NCBI GenBank assembly: GCA_004297495.1 | Contig: SCTL01000229.1 | Span: forward strand, 1 to 6,304 | DNA: 6,304 nt | Reading direction: 5' to 3' | Source: Verrucomicrobiota bacterium | GTDB lineage: Bacteria; Verrucomicrobiota; Verrucomicrobiia; Limisphaerales; JADLHS01 | Shown: positions 1-6,304 of the stretch, piece after piece | Position numbering within the stretch: the first letter of the stretch is position 1 | How the letters are laid out: each line of letters starts with the position of its first letter | The notes under the pieces: model-generated | Database searches by the model: none | What the model was told of the DNA's origin: nothing | Seen by the model: the letters and a program-made list of their open reading frames with translations, nothing else | Program-made: the position numbers and the translations under genes

Positions 1-599
1 GCTGGCAGCGCACCTGGCCGAACTTCATGGTGGCGGAAGCCGTGCTGGGCACGGAGAGCTATTTCTACGAACCGCGCTACACGGACAAAGCCGCCGAACT
101 GAATACCGTGCTGCCGTTCACCCGCAACGTCGTCGGCCCGATGGATTACACGCCCGTCGCAATCTCGCCCAAGAAGTTTCAACGCACGACGACGGCAGCG
201 CACGAACTGGCCACGGCCATCATCTTCACGTCCGGCATCGTTCACTTCGCGGACCAGGCGAAGATGTTTGAGGCGCTCCCGCCGGAAGCGCTGAAAATTT
301 TCCGCGATGCTCCAGCCCGCTGGAACGAAACGCATTGCCTCCTCGGTGAACCCGGTCGCCTGGCAGTTTTTGCGCGACGCTCTGGTTCAAGTTGGTTCAT
401 TGCCGGCATCAGTGGATTGGATCAGCCACAGTCAGTCACGCTCGATCTGAAAGCCTATCGCAAGTTTAGAAAGCGCGTGCTGATTGCCGAAGGGAAAGAG
501 GCGCAGATGGAAGTCATTGCATCACCGCTGAAGGCCGACAATGAATGGCAACACACGATTCCCAGTCGTGGAGGGTTCATCCTGCGTCTGGAAAACTAG
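1..599 (+). CDS. Glycoside hydrolase family 97 protein, C-terminal part (5' end outside window)
   Basis: The reading frame is open from the window edge (first full codon at base 3) to TAG at 597-599, giving about 198 residues. The Met codon at 27 is internal: the residues before it (WQRTWPNF) match the Arg-Thr-(Tyr/Trp)-Pro-Asn segment that precedes the E-(G/A)-V-x-G-x-E motif of GH97, seen here as EAVLGTE. Then come LPFTRNVVGPMDYTP, a hallmark of the end of the GH97 catalytic barrel, and the helix with the SGIVHFAD stretch. The last ~90 residues, from about LAVFARRSGSSWFIAGISG, form the family's C-terminal beta-sandwich. GH97 enzymes are exo-acting alpha-glucosidases (inverting) or alpha-galactosidases (retaining). 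The residues that separate the two lie mostly upstream, so the substrate cannot be assigned. The stop lies two bases before the next gene's start, suggesting co-transcription with the esterase. Family assignment is confident from remembered motifs; specificity is unknown. Confidence 0.9.
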   Translation, partial: WQRTWPNFMVAEAVLGTESYFYEPRYTDKAAELNTVLPFTRNVVGPMDYTPVAISPKKFQRTTTAAHELATAIIFTSGIVHFADQAKMFEALPPEALKIFRDAPARWNETHCLLGEPGRLAVFARRSGSSWFIAGISGLDQPQSVTLDLKAYRKFRKRVLIAEGKEAQMEVIASPLKADNEWQHTIPSRGGFILRLEN

Positions 600-601
600 C
601 T

Positions 602-1891
602 ATGAAACGCTGCGTCAAATTACTGCTACATCAAACCTTTCTCTGGATCTGTGCGCTATGGAGTGTCGTGCAATTGTCGCCAGCCGCCAGAGCCGGCGGA
701 TTACAGCCCGGCGACAGCGTTGCCATCTGCGGCGATTCCATCACCGAACAGAAACTGTATTCCGTCTTCATCGAGGATTATCTGCTGATGTGCCAACCGG
801 TCACGAATCTCACCGCGCACCAATTCGGCTGGAGCGGAGAGCGGGCGGACGGTTTTGCTTCCCGCATCAACGGAGAAGTTTTGCCGTTTCATCCAGCGGT
901 CGCAACGACCTGTTACGGCATGAATGACGGCGCTTACGCACCGATTGATGCCGGACGCCAGACAGCTTATCGCAAGAGCACGGAAGCCATCGTGAAACAA
1001 TTCCGCGACGCGGGCGTGCATTTGATCGTGATCGGCTCGCCCAGCCCGGTGGATTCTGACTCGTTCGACCGTTTTGGCCGAAGCATCAAAGCCGCAACTT
1101 ACAATCAGACCCTTGCCGACCTGACACGCATCGCGGGCGAGGTCGCACGCGAACAAGGCGTGGTGTTCGCCAACGTGTATGCCCCGATGACGCAAGTGAT
1201 GCAGGCGGCCAAGGCTAAATACGGCGTGGATTATCATGTCGCGGGCGCGGATGGAATTCACCCCGCACCGAACGGACATCTGGTGATGGCTTACGCGTTT
1301 TTGAAAGCGCTCGGCTGCTCTGGTGACATCGGCACATTCACGTGGGATGCGCAAAGCGGCATCGCGACCGCGACCGAAGGACACAAAATTACTTCAACTG
1401 CCAAAGGAATAATTGAAATCGAATCCACCCGTTATCCCTTCTGTTGCTCCGGCAAGCCGGCTGATCCAAACAGTCCCACAGGCGTGCTGGAATTCCTGCC
1501 GTTCAACGAGGAACTGAACCGTCTGCAACTCGTTGTCCGCAACAGCAGCGCGACACAACTCACGGTCACTTGGGGCAATCACGCCAAGCTCTTCACCGCC
1601 GCTCAACTGGAACGCGGCATCAATCTGGCCGCGGAGTTTCAGGACAATCCATTCTCCGAGTCTTTTGCCAGGGTTGATAACGTCGTGCGCACACAACAAA
1701 CTTTCGAGACCCCCGCCGTGCAAAACTTGCTGCACCATTTGCCGAGTTGGAACACGTTGCTCCCGGAGGAGAAAAACCAGGTGGAGCAACTCAAAGCAAG
1801 TTTGGTCCGTAAAGCCAAAGCGTTGAGTCAATCCAGCCGGAATGCGGTAACACCCGTGAAACATTCGATTAAAATTGAACCCGTCTCGTGA
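602..1891 (+). CDS. Secreted SGNH/GDSL-family hydrolase (probable carbohydrate esterase)
   Basis: This is a 429-residue protein. The start at 602 is preferred over the in-frame ATG at 545 because it gives a proper signal peptide (basic start MKRC, hydrophobic core about residues 12-25, likely cleavage after A-R-A at about 31). It also sits just after the GH97 stop at 599 instead of inside that gene. Only a weak GGAAA (590-594) precedes it. SGNH blocks are visible: block I GDSIT (44-48, nucleophile Ser46), a Gly in the WSGERADGF stretch (77-85), block III GMND (106-109, Asn108) and block V DGIHP (217-221, Asp217 and His220). The catalytic Ser-Asp-His set and oxyanion residues thus appear intact. 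The core ends near residue 245. About 185 further residues form a mixed, then helical extension with no function I recognise. SGNH enzymes hydrolyse esters, and many exported ones remove acetyl groups from polysaccharides. Lying between GH97 and GH95 genes, a sugar esterase is the likeliest role (inference); a lipase-like activity is not excluded. Confidence 0.9.
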   Translation: MKRCVKLLLHQTFLWICALWSVVQLSPAARAGGLQPGDSVAICGDSITEQKLYSVFIEDYLLMCQPVTNLTAHQFGWSGERADGFASRINGEVLPFHPAVATTCYGMNDGAYAPIDAGRQTAYRKSTEAIVKQFRDAGVHLIVIGSPSPVDSDSFDRFGRSIKAATYNQTLADLTRIAGEVAREQGVVFANVYAPMTQVMQAAKAKYGVDYHVAGADGIHPAPNGHLVMAYAFLKALGCSGDIGTFTWDAQSGIATATEGHKITSTAKGIIEIESTRYPFCCSGKPADPNSPTGVLEFLPFNEELNRLQLVVRNSSATQLTVTWGNHAKLFTAAQLERGINLAAEFQDNPFSESFARVDNVVRTQQTFETPAVQNLLHHLPSWNTLLPEEKNQVEQLKASLVRKAKALSQSSRNAVTPVKHSIKIEPVS

Positions 1892-1906
1892 CAGACTCCA
1901 AATTTT

Positions 1907-1937
1907 GTTCAAAATATTTCAGCAACCGATTTTGAAC
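1907..1937. promoter_or_regulatory. 9-bp perfect inverted repeat upstream of the GH95 gene (candidate operator or hairpin)
   Basis: GTTCAAAAT (1907-1915) is repeated in inverted orientation as ATTTTGAAC (1929-1937), with 13 bases between. The left arm also overlaps a smaller palindrome, ATTTTG-TT-CAAAAT (1902-1915). The dyad lies between the esterase stop (1891) and the GH95 start (1971), about 34 bases before that ATG. It is AT-rich within G+C-rich surroundings. It has no T-run after it, so it is unlikely to be an intrinsic terminator. An operator, or an RNA hairpin between two cistrons, are possible roles; both are inference. Confidence 0.4.
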
Positions 1938-1970
1938 GCGACGCGATTCATAATCTGACAATTTGAATTC

Positions 1971-4388
1971 ATGCAACTCCTGTTTCCTGTGCGCAGCTTT
2001 GTTTTTATCCTGACGGCGACTGTGGCGTGTTGTTCCTTCGCAGCGCCTCCACTTTCCAGTGTGACTCCGGAAACAGTCATCTGGATGGATGCCGTCGCGA
2101 AGAATTTCACGGAATCGTCGCCCATGGGAAATGGCAGACTCGGCGCGATGATGTTCGGTGGCGTGGACGTAGAACGCATCGTGTTGAACGAAAGCTCGGT
2201 CTGGTCGGGCTCGCGACAGGATGCTGATCGTCCTGACGCGTACAAAGTGCTGCCTGAAATCCGACGGCTGTTGCTGGCAGGCAAGAACGTGGAAGCCGAG
2301 GCGCTTGTGAACGCAAACTTTACCTGCAAAGGCCCCGGTTCGAGCGACGGTTCGGGCGGCGGCCAATACGGCTGTTACCAGGTGCTCGGTAATCTGCACC
2401 TTGCCTTTCAAGGCGGTGATACGAATGCACCGGTAACAAACTATCGGCGGGAATTGAACCTCAACGATGCGGTCACGCGGATGGAGTTTCAGCGTGGCGG
2501 CGTGACATTTAAGCGTGAACTGTTCGTGAGCGCGCCGGACGAAATCATGGTGCTGAAACTCACAGCAGATCGCCCGGGCCAGATTTCCTTCACGGCGAAG
2601 ATGGATCGCCCGGAGCGCTTCGCCACCGTAGCCGATGGCAAGGCCGGTCTTTTGATGACCGGGCAACTCAATAATGGTGTGGACGGCAAAGGCGTGCGTT
2701 ACGTCGCCCGGGTGCGGGCGCTCAATCGCGGCGGCTCAGTCTCCACCGACGGACCGTCGCTGTTCGTCAGTAAAGCGGACGAAGTCATTTTGTTTATCAC
2801 GGCGGAAACGGATTACCGAGGCTTCGCGGGCCGACAGACGAAAGATCCGTTGGCGGCGACGTTGACGGACTTGAATCGCGCGGCACGCAAATCATACGCC
2901 GCCCTGCAAAAAGCGCACGTCGCCGACTACGCGAAATACTTTCAGCGCGTGTCGTTGCAACTTGGCGCGCCGAATTCTGAAGTCACAGGCAAGCCGACGC
3001 CGGAGCGGATTCAAGCGTTCAAGGCGGGCGCGATTGATCCAGCACTGGCAGCGCTGTATTTCAACTTCGGTCGTTACCTGTTGATCTCGTCATCGCGCCC
3101 GGGCGGATTGCCGGCAAATCTCCAAGGCATCTGGGCCGAGGAAATCAACACGCCGTGGACAGGTGACTGGCATCTCGACGTCAACGTGCAGATGAATTAT
3201 TGGCCGGCAGAGATCTGCAATCTCTCTGATCTGCACCAACCGCTGTTTGCGTTGATTGATTCGTTGCAGCAGCCGGGAGCAAAGACCGCCAAGGCTTACT
3301 ACGGTGCGCGCGGTTGGGTGGCGCACGTCATCACCAATCCGTGGGGCTTCACTGCCCCCGGCGAATCGGCGAGCTGGGGCTCGGCCAACAGCGGCTCGGC
3401 GTGGTTGTGCCAGCACCTGTGGGATCATTGGTTGTTCACGCACGACCGGGAGTTTCTCAAATGGGCTTATCCCATCATGAAAGGTTCGGCGCAATTTTAC
3501 ACCGACATGCTGATTGCGGAACCCAAACATCAATGGCTGGTCGTCGCCCCGGCCAACTCGCCCGAAAATCATTTCCGCACTGCCGATGGGCAAGAGGCCG
3601 CCATCTGTCTCGGCCCGACAATGCTTTCGCAATTGGTGCGCTATCTGTTCAGTGCTTGCATTGAGTCTTCACGGATTCTTGGCGTTGATGAAACCTTCCG
3701 CAATGAATTGCTTGAGAAGCGCGCCCGTCTCGCGCCAACGCAGGTCAGTTCGGATGGACGCATCATGGAATGGCTGGAAGAATACGCCGAACCCGAGCCG
3801 CATCATCGTCATGTGTCCCATCTCTGGGGCTTGTATCCGGGGAACGAAATCTCGACTGATACCCCGGCCTTGGCTCAAGCCGCCCGCAAATCGTTGGAAG
3901 TGCGCGGCGATGATGGCGTGGGCTGGTCGCTCGCCTACAAAGTGGCGCTCTGGGCGCGACTCGGTGACGGCAATCGCGCCTATGCGCTCGTACGCAAGGC
4001 GCTGAATCCTGCCGAAGGGTTCGAAATCCGGTATGACAGCGGCGGCGGTGTTTATCCAAATCTGTTCGATGCGTGCCCGCCGTTTCAGATTGATGGCAAC
4101 TTCGGCGTCACCGCAGCCATCGCAGAAATGCTTTTGCAAAGTCACGCGGGCCGGATCGAACTCCTTCCCGCACTGCCCGCTGCGTGGCCAGAGGGTTCAG
4201 CCAAAGGTTTGTGCGCCCGCGGTGGATTTAAAGTGGACGTGACCTGGAAAGCAGGTCGCCTGACTTCGGCAACGCTTCGATCAGATTCCGGCGAACGCTG
4301 CCGGGTCAGTTATCAGGGCACGACGGTTGAGTTGAAAATCAAAAAAGGAAAAAGCGTCACCTTGAACTCACGTTTGGACGCAGATTGA
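1971..4388 (+). CDS. Secreted glycoside hydrolase family 95 protein (alpha-L-fucosidase family)
   Basis: This is a complete 805-residue protein, a usual length for GH95. An N-terminal signal peptide (hydrophobic core about residues 9-23, likely cleavage near SFAA, 22-25) predicts export. The N-terminal beta-sandwich has the family signatures PMGNGRLGAMMFGG (51-64) and LNESSVWSG (72-80). The (alpha/alpha)6 barrel shows LPANLQGIW, then HLDVNVQMNYWPAE starting at His401, then SPENH (acid Glu probably Glu532), HRHVSHLWGLYPG, and FQIDGNFG (Asp708), followed by a C-terminal beta-domain. By alignment from memory with Bifidobacterium bifidum AfcA (Glu566, Asn421, Asn423, Asp766), the counterparts are Glu532, Asp403, Asn405 and Asp708. 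The AfcA Asn421 position is therefore Asp here. The family cleaves terminal alpha-1,2-L-fucose with inversion, and some members act on alpha-L-galactose, so specificity remains open. The ATG at 1971 has no good Shine-Dalgarno. The gene follows the esterase by 79 bp and could share its transcript. Confidence 0.95.
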   Translation: MQLLFPVRSFVFILTATVACCSFAAPPLSSVTPETVIWMDAVAKNFTESSPMGNGRLGAMMFGGVDVERIVLNESSVWSGSRQDADRPDAYKVLPEIRRLLLAGKNVEAEALVNANFTCKGPGSSDGSGGGQYGCYQVLGNLHLAFQGGDTNAPVTNYRRELNLNDAVTRMEFQRGGVTFKRELFVSAPDEIMVLKLTADRPGQISFTAKMDRPERFATVADGKAGLLMTGQLNNGVDGKGVRYVARVRALNRGGSVSTDGPSLFVSKADEVILFITAETDYRGFAGRQTKDPLAATLTDLNRAARKSYAALQKAHVADYAKYFQRVSLQLGAPNSEVTGKPTPERIQAFKAGAIDPALAALYFNFGRYLLISSSRPGGLPANLQGIWAEEINTPWTGDWHLDVNVQMNYWPAEICNLSDLHQPLFALIDSLQQPGAKTAKAYYGARGWVAHVITNPWGFTAPGESASWGSANSGSAWLCQHLWDHWLFTHDREFLKWAYPIMKGSAQFYTDMLIAEPKHQWLVVAPANSPENHFRTADGQEAAICLGPTMLSQLVRYLFSACIESSRILGVDETFRNELLEKRARLAPTQVSSDGRIMEWLEEYAEPEPHHRHVSHLWGLYPGNEISTDTPALAQAARKSLEVRGDDGVGWSLAYKVALWARLGDGNRAYALVRKALNPAEGFEIRYDSGGGVYPNLFDACPPFQIDGNFGVTAAIAEMLLQSHAGRIELLPALPAAWPEGSAKGLCARGGFKVDVTWKAGRLTSATLRSDSGERCRVSYQGTTVELKIKKGKSVTLNSRLDAD

Positions 4389-4682
4389 GTTTCTTCCCGG
4401 AGCACGGCGCAATTCACCCGACCGAAGGTGTGCGCGGCAAGACCTCGCCGTCCGCTATCTCCCCAACGCCGCTCGCCAGCCTGCATGTTCAATCTTCTTC
4501 GCCGAAGAGAATCGCAAGCCAGCGACGAACAACAGCGGTAGGCTGCTTCCATGATCACCGACAAACGTGGCGTGTTTAGCGCCCCGGACTTTAGTCGGCG
4601 TGTCGAACAGTAATTCAGGCACAACGAAGCAACAATGAAATCACAACTCAGGTTCAGAACGAAACCACAACCCCAAAAAACC
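4389..4682. other. Non-coding spacer between the GH95 and PEP-CTERM genes
   Basis: I see no credible gene in these 294 bases. Reading frames that cross it are short, Arg/Pro/Ser-rich and run into the neighbouring genes in the wrong frame. No clear terminator (stem followed by a T-run) follows the GH95 stop, and no convincing -35/-10 pair precedes the next gene. It contains a short palindrome, TCTTCG-C-CGAAGA (4496-4508), and the larger imperfect hairpin listed separately. A promoter for the PEP-CTERM gene is expected here but cannot be placed. If translation of that gene begins at 4635, the spacer is 48 bases shorter. Confidence 0.6.
4559..4605. repeat. Imperfect inverted repeat / hairpin, possible dispersed intergenic element
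   Basis: The core reads CGCC (4580-4583), a CCG bulge, GACT (4587-4590), TT, AGTC (4593-4596), GGCG (4597-4600), so two nested 4-bp arms pair around a small loop. Further out, CGACA (4559-4563) matches TGTCG (4601-4605) across an uneven spacing. The stem is G+C-rich and is not followed by a T-run on either strand, which argues against an intrinsic terminator. Small hairpin elements of this sort are often dispersed in intergenic DNA, but only one copy lies in this window, so repetition elsewhere is a guess. Confidence 0.35.
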
Positions 4683-5414
4683 ATGAAAACAGCCATTCTC
4701 TGTGCGTCAATTGCGGGCATGCTCAGCGCTGCCGCGAATGCAGCCAACATCAACTGGCAATCACCCCTCACCATTTCTGGAACTGCCGACGTGAGCCTTA
4801 ATGGAACGCTGGTGGGGACATGGGGACCCGGTGATGATTGGGGAGGCGGTAACCGTTCAGACTTCTTTCCGGTGAACGGCGTGACCTTTGCCGCATACGG
4901 CAGCGGTCCTTTTAACTCCTTTCTAAGCGCTTCCGGGAACGATGATCGCTACGGTAGCTATGCCAACCCGGGCACTGCGGATGCCAACTATAATTTCCTC
5001 ATGCAAACTTCGATTTATAGTTACGGGTCGTCTATGTCATTTACTTGGGGTGGCATGACGCCAGGGAACACTTATGAGCTTGAATTTTGGGTTCACGACG
5101 GCCGTAACAGCGTGACCGCCGAACGAAGTGAAACCCTCACTGGTGGCGCCAACATTTCAGCCCCTTTGGCTTACGGATTTGGCAGCGGCGGCCTTGGGCA
5201 ATATATTCTCGGCACATTTGTTGCCGACGGCAGCGGACAGCAGACGATTTCGATGAGTGCATTTGGTGGCCCCGACATTGGCCCGTCTGCTCAAATCACC
5301 CTTCTACAGCTCCGTGACATCACCCCGATTCCGGAACCTTCCACGCTCGCTTTTTTGGGAGCGGGCTTTGGCATATTGGTTCTTGGTTTTCGCCGGAAAA
5401 ACCGCGTGGCTTAA
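4683..5414 (+). CDS. PEP-CTERM sorting domain-containing surface/secreted protein
   Basis: This is a 243-residue protein. Residues 1-20 are a signal peptide (MKTAIL start, hydrophobic core, cleavage after A-N-A at 20). Residues about 21-210 are rich in Gly, Ser, Thr and aromatic residues with alternating hydrophobic strands, consistent with one beta-sandwich domain; the mature part has no Cys. I do not recognise a specific enzymatic or binding family. The C-terminus is a textbook PEP-CTERM signal: IPEPST (Pro-Glu-Pro at 217-219), a hydrophobic helix, then the basic end FRRKNRVA. In known systems an exosortase in the inner membrane cuts at this motif and the protein goes to the cell surface or extracellular matrix. 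No exosortase gene is in the window. An in-frame ATG at 4635 would add 16 basic residues; 4683 is preferred because it gives a standard signal peptide, but neither start has a Shine-Dalgarno. Its place beside glycosidase genes hints at a role in glycan contact (inference). Confidence 0.9.
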   Translation: MKTAILCASIAGMLSAAANAANINWQSPLTISGTADVSLNGTLVGTWGPGDDWGGGNRSDFFPVNGVTFAAYGSGPFNSFLSASGNDDRYGSYANPGTADANYNFLMQTSIYSYGSSMSFTWGGMTPGNTYELEFWVHDGRNSVTAERSETLTGGANISAPLAYGFGSGGLGQYILGTFVADGSGQQTISMSAFGGPDIGPSAQITLLQLRDITPIPEPSTLAFLGAGFGILVLGFRRKNRVA

Positions 5415-5442
5415 AAGTTCATAGAACTGAAGCCTGATTTGC

Positions 5443-5489
5443 AATGGGCGGCGCGAGTTCAAGGCAACCGCGCCGCTCATTCATTTTTT
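5443..5489 (+). terminator. Intrinsic terminator of the PEP-CTERM gene
   Basis: A 13-bp stem pairs 5443-5455 (AATGGGCGGCGCG) with 5469-5481 (CGCGCCGCTCATT), with a single G-T wobble. The 13-base loop can pair internally (GTT with AAC). TTCATTTTTT follows, with a six-T run at 5484-5489. It begins 28 bases after the PEP-CTERM stop and is oriented for the + strand. On the - strand no T-run follows the stem, so it should work in one direction only. The end of the stem and the T-run overlap the last codons and stop of the convergent AraC-type gene. Confidence 0.85.
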
Positions 5490-6304
5490 GACACCAGAAT
5501 TCGTGGATTCTGAAATAAACCGGCTGGGGGAAACTTTATAGTGGCGGCTGAAACGTGTCGCAAAGTATTGGCTGGAATTAAAACCATTGGCAAAAGCGAT
5601 TTCAGTGATTGAAAGCTCAGGACGTGTGCGCAACTGCTGCGCGGCCCGCTCAAGCCGGCACTGGTTTAGATATTCCATCGGCCCGATGTTTACCAGTTCG
5701 CGGCAGTATTTTGAAAAGGCGGTCACACCCAAGTTGCAGTGAGCCGCCATGCGATCCAGCGTCCATTGCTCGCCGAGATCAACCCCATCCTTGAGATCGC
5801 GAAAAAACATTTCCACCGTACGCTTGCGCGGGGTCAATTGTTCATTTTCATTCGTCTGCTGTTCCGTCAGGGCATCCAGGACGCCGATCAGCAGCAGGTT
5901 CAAGTGAACGGCCATGCGTGAAACGGCGTGAGGCTGACCCCATGCAGTAATGCAGCGAGCCAGCTCGCGGAACGAGTGTGCAATGGACGGTGTCGATGCC
6001 CAAACGGGATTCTTAATGCGTCGCCATCGTTCGGTAAGGTCAGTGAGATCTTCCTTGGTCATTACCACCCACTTCGGCCAACTCCAATCCTGATGTGGCC
6101 GCCGGACCCCGACATCGAGGATCAACCAGTGCAGTCGTCCCCGACCGATGTTGGGCGCGCCGAATTTATGAAGCTGCCATGGACGCGTGAGCAGAAAATT
6201 ACCCGCATGTAAATTGAACGTTCTCTGGTCCATGATCAGGTCGCACGTTCCGGTCTCAAAGAAAACAATCTTAATTCCTTCGTTCCGATGTGGATTCAAC
6301 CCCC
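5481..6304 (-). CDS. AraC-family transcriptional regulator (N-terminus outside window)
   Basis: The frame is open from the window edge to TGA (complement of 5481-5483). A TTG at 6299 could in principle start a 272-residue protein. However, the adjoining residues LNPHRNEGIKI match the interior of the cupin-like sensor domain of this family, so the gene most likely starts beyond the window. Counting from that TTG, residues 1-65 are the cupin-type ligand-binding region, with the H-x-G-x-F-x-L-x-R-P-W-Q-x-H stretch near 31-44. The AraC/XylS DNA-binding domain follows: first helix-turn-helix about 178-203 (WTLDRMAAHCNLGVTAFSKY), linking helix with RLERAAQQL, second helix-turn-helix about 229-253 (SITEIAFANGFNSSQYFATRF), ending in YKVSPSRF. 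Such regulators usually bind a sugar or derivative and activate nearby catabolic genes. It is convergent with the PEP-CTERM gene and in the same neighbourhood as three glycan-degrading genes, so control of this cluster is plausible but not shown. Its own promoter is outside the window. Confidence 0.93.
   Translation of the reverse strand, partial: GLNPHRNEGIKIVFFETGTCDLIMDQRTFNLHAGNFLLTRPWQLHKFGAPNIGRGRLHWLILDVGVRRPHQDWSWPKWVVMTKEDLTDLTERWRRIKNPVWASTPSIAHSFRELARCITAWGQPHAVSRMAVHLNLLLIGVLDALTEQQTNENEQLTPRKRTVEMFFRDLKDGVDLGEQWTLDRMAAHCNLGVTAFSKYCRELVNIGPMEYLNQCRLERAAQQLRTRPELSITEIAFANGFNSSQYFATRFSRHYKVSPSRFISESTNSGVKK

Noticed and set aside
545..601. Earlier in-frame ATG for the SGNH hydrolase
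   Set aside because: It would overlap the GH97 gene by 55 bases and put 19 residues before the signal peptide; the ATG at 602 gives a normal signal peptide and tight operon spacing.
701..1384. Long open frame on the - strand opposite the esterase gene
   Set aside because: It mirrors a strongly supported SGNH gene, has no recognisable motif and is typical of antisense shadow frames in G+C-rich coding DNA. The same applies to the - strand frames at 1394-1912, 1869-2666, 3090-3632 and 3669-4145.
1949..1954. CATAAT as a possible -10 box before the GH95 gene
   Set aside because: No acceptable -35 sequence lies 16-18 bases upstream; the nearby TTGAAC is only 11 bases away and belongs to the inverted repeat.
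2019..2033. Possible lipoprotein signal (Val-Ala-Cys at residues 18-20) in the GH95 protein
   Set aside because: The -3 residue is Thr, not the usual Leu, and a normal signal peptidase I site follows at about residues 22-25, so a lipid anchor is not well supported.
4385..4579. Small + strand frame starting at the GH95 stop
   Set aside because: 64 residues with a composition unlike a folded protein, no signature and no ribosome binding site; treated as non-coding spacer.
4313..4774. Open frame on the - strand spanning the spacer and both flanking gene ends
   Set aside because: It overlaps the 3' end of the GH95 gene and the signal-peptide region of the PEP-CTERM gene, and is Arg-rich with no domain signature.
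6297..6299. TTG as the true start of the AraC-type regulator
   Set aside because: It sits at the window edge within a motif found inside the sensor domain of this family, and the G-run directly next to it is too close to act as a ribosome binding site; the gene is better treated as cut off by the window.

Overview
The window looks like part of a chromosomal carbohydrate-degradation locus from a bacterium of the Verrucomicrobiota/Planctomycetota type, most likely Verrucomicrobiota. This is an inference. It rests on the mix of a GH97 glycosidase, a secreted SGNH esterase, a GH95 glycosidase, a PEP-CTERM surface protein and an AraC-type regulator of a form familiar from that group. Other pointers are the moderately high G+C and start codons that mostly lack a clear Shine-Dalgarno sequence. 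No rRNA, tRNA, CRISPR, phage or transposase sequence was seen.

Layout. Bases 1-599 (+) are the 3' end of a GH97 glycosidase gene that begins before the window. Two bases after its stop, at 602, a secreted SGNH/GDSL-family esterase begins (+, to 1891). A 79-bp gap holding a perfect 9-bp inverted repeat leads to a complete secreted GH95 alpha-L-fucosidase-family gene (+, 1971-4388). A roughly 290-bp non-coding spacer follows, with an imperfect hairpin that may be a dispersed repeat. Next comes a small PEP-CTERM sorted protein (+, 4683-5414) that ends at a strong intrinsic terminator. On the opposite strand, convergent with it, is an AraC-family regulator (5481 to the window edge, N-terminus missing).

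How the genes may work together. GH97 enzymes remove alpha-glucose or alpha-galactose, GH95 enzymes remove alpha-L-fucose or alpha-L-galactose, and SGNH enzymes commonly de-esterify (often deacetylate) sugars. All three in the same direction, with very tight GH97-SGNH spacing, suggest coordinated breakdown of a branched, fucosylated or acetylated glycan outside the cytoplasm. Hemicellulose, pectin side chains, algal or host glycans would all fit, and the sequence does not say which. The PEP-CTERM protein would be processed by an exosortase encoded elsewhere. The AraC regulator is the natural candidate for sugar-responsive control of the cluster, but its target is not shown.

Overall this is a fairly ordinary accessory CAZyme region. 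I did not find a convincing new system. The points most worth checking are an Asp-for-Asn change at a GH95 catalytic position, the dyad between the esterase and GH95 genes, the spacer hairpin, and the terminator that shares bases with the regulator's 3' end.
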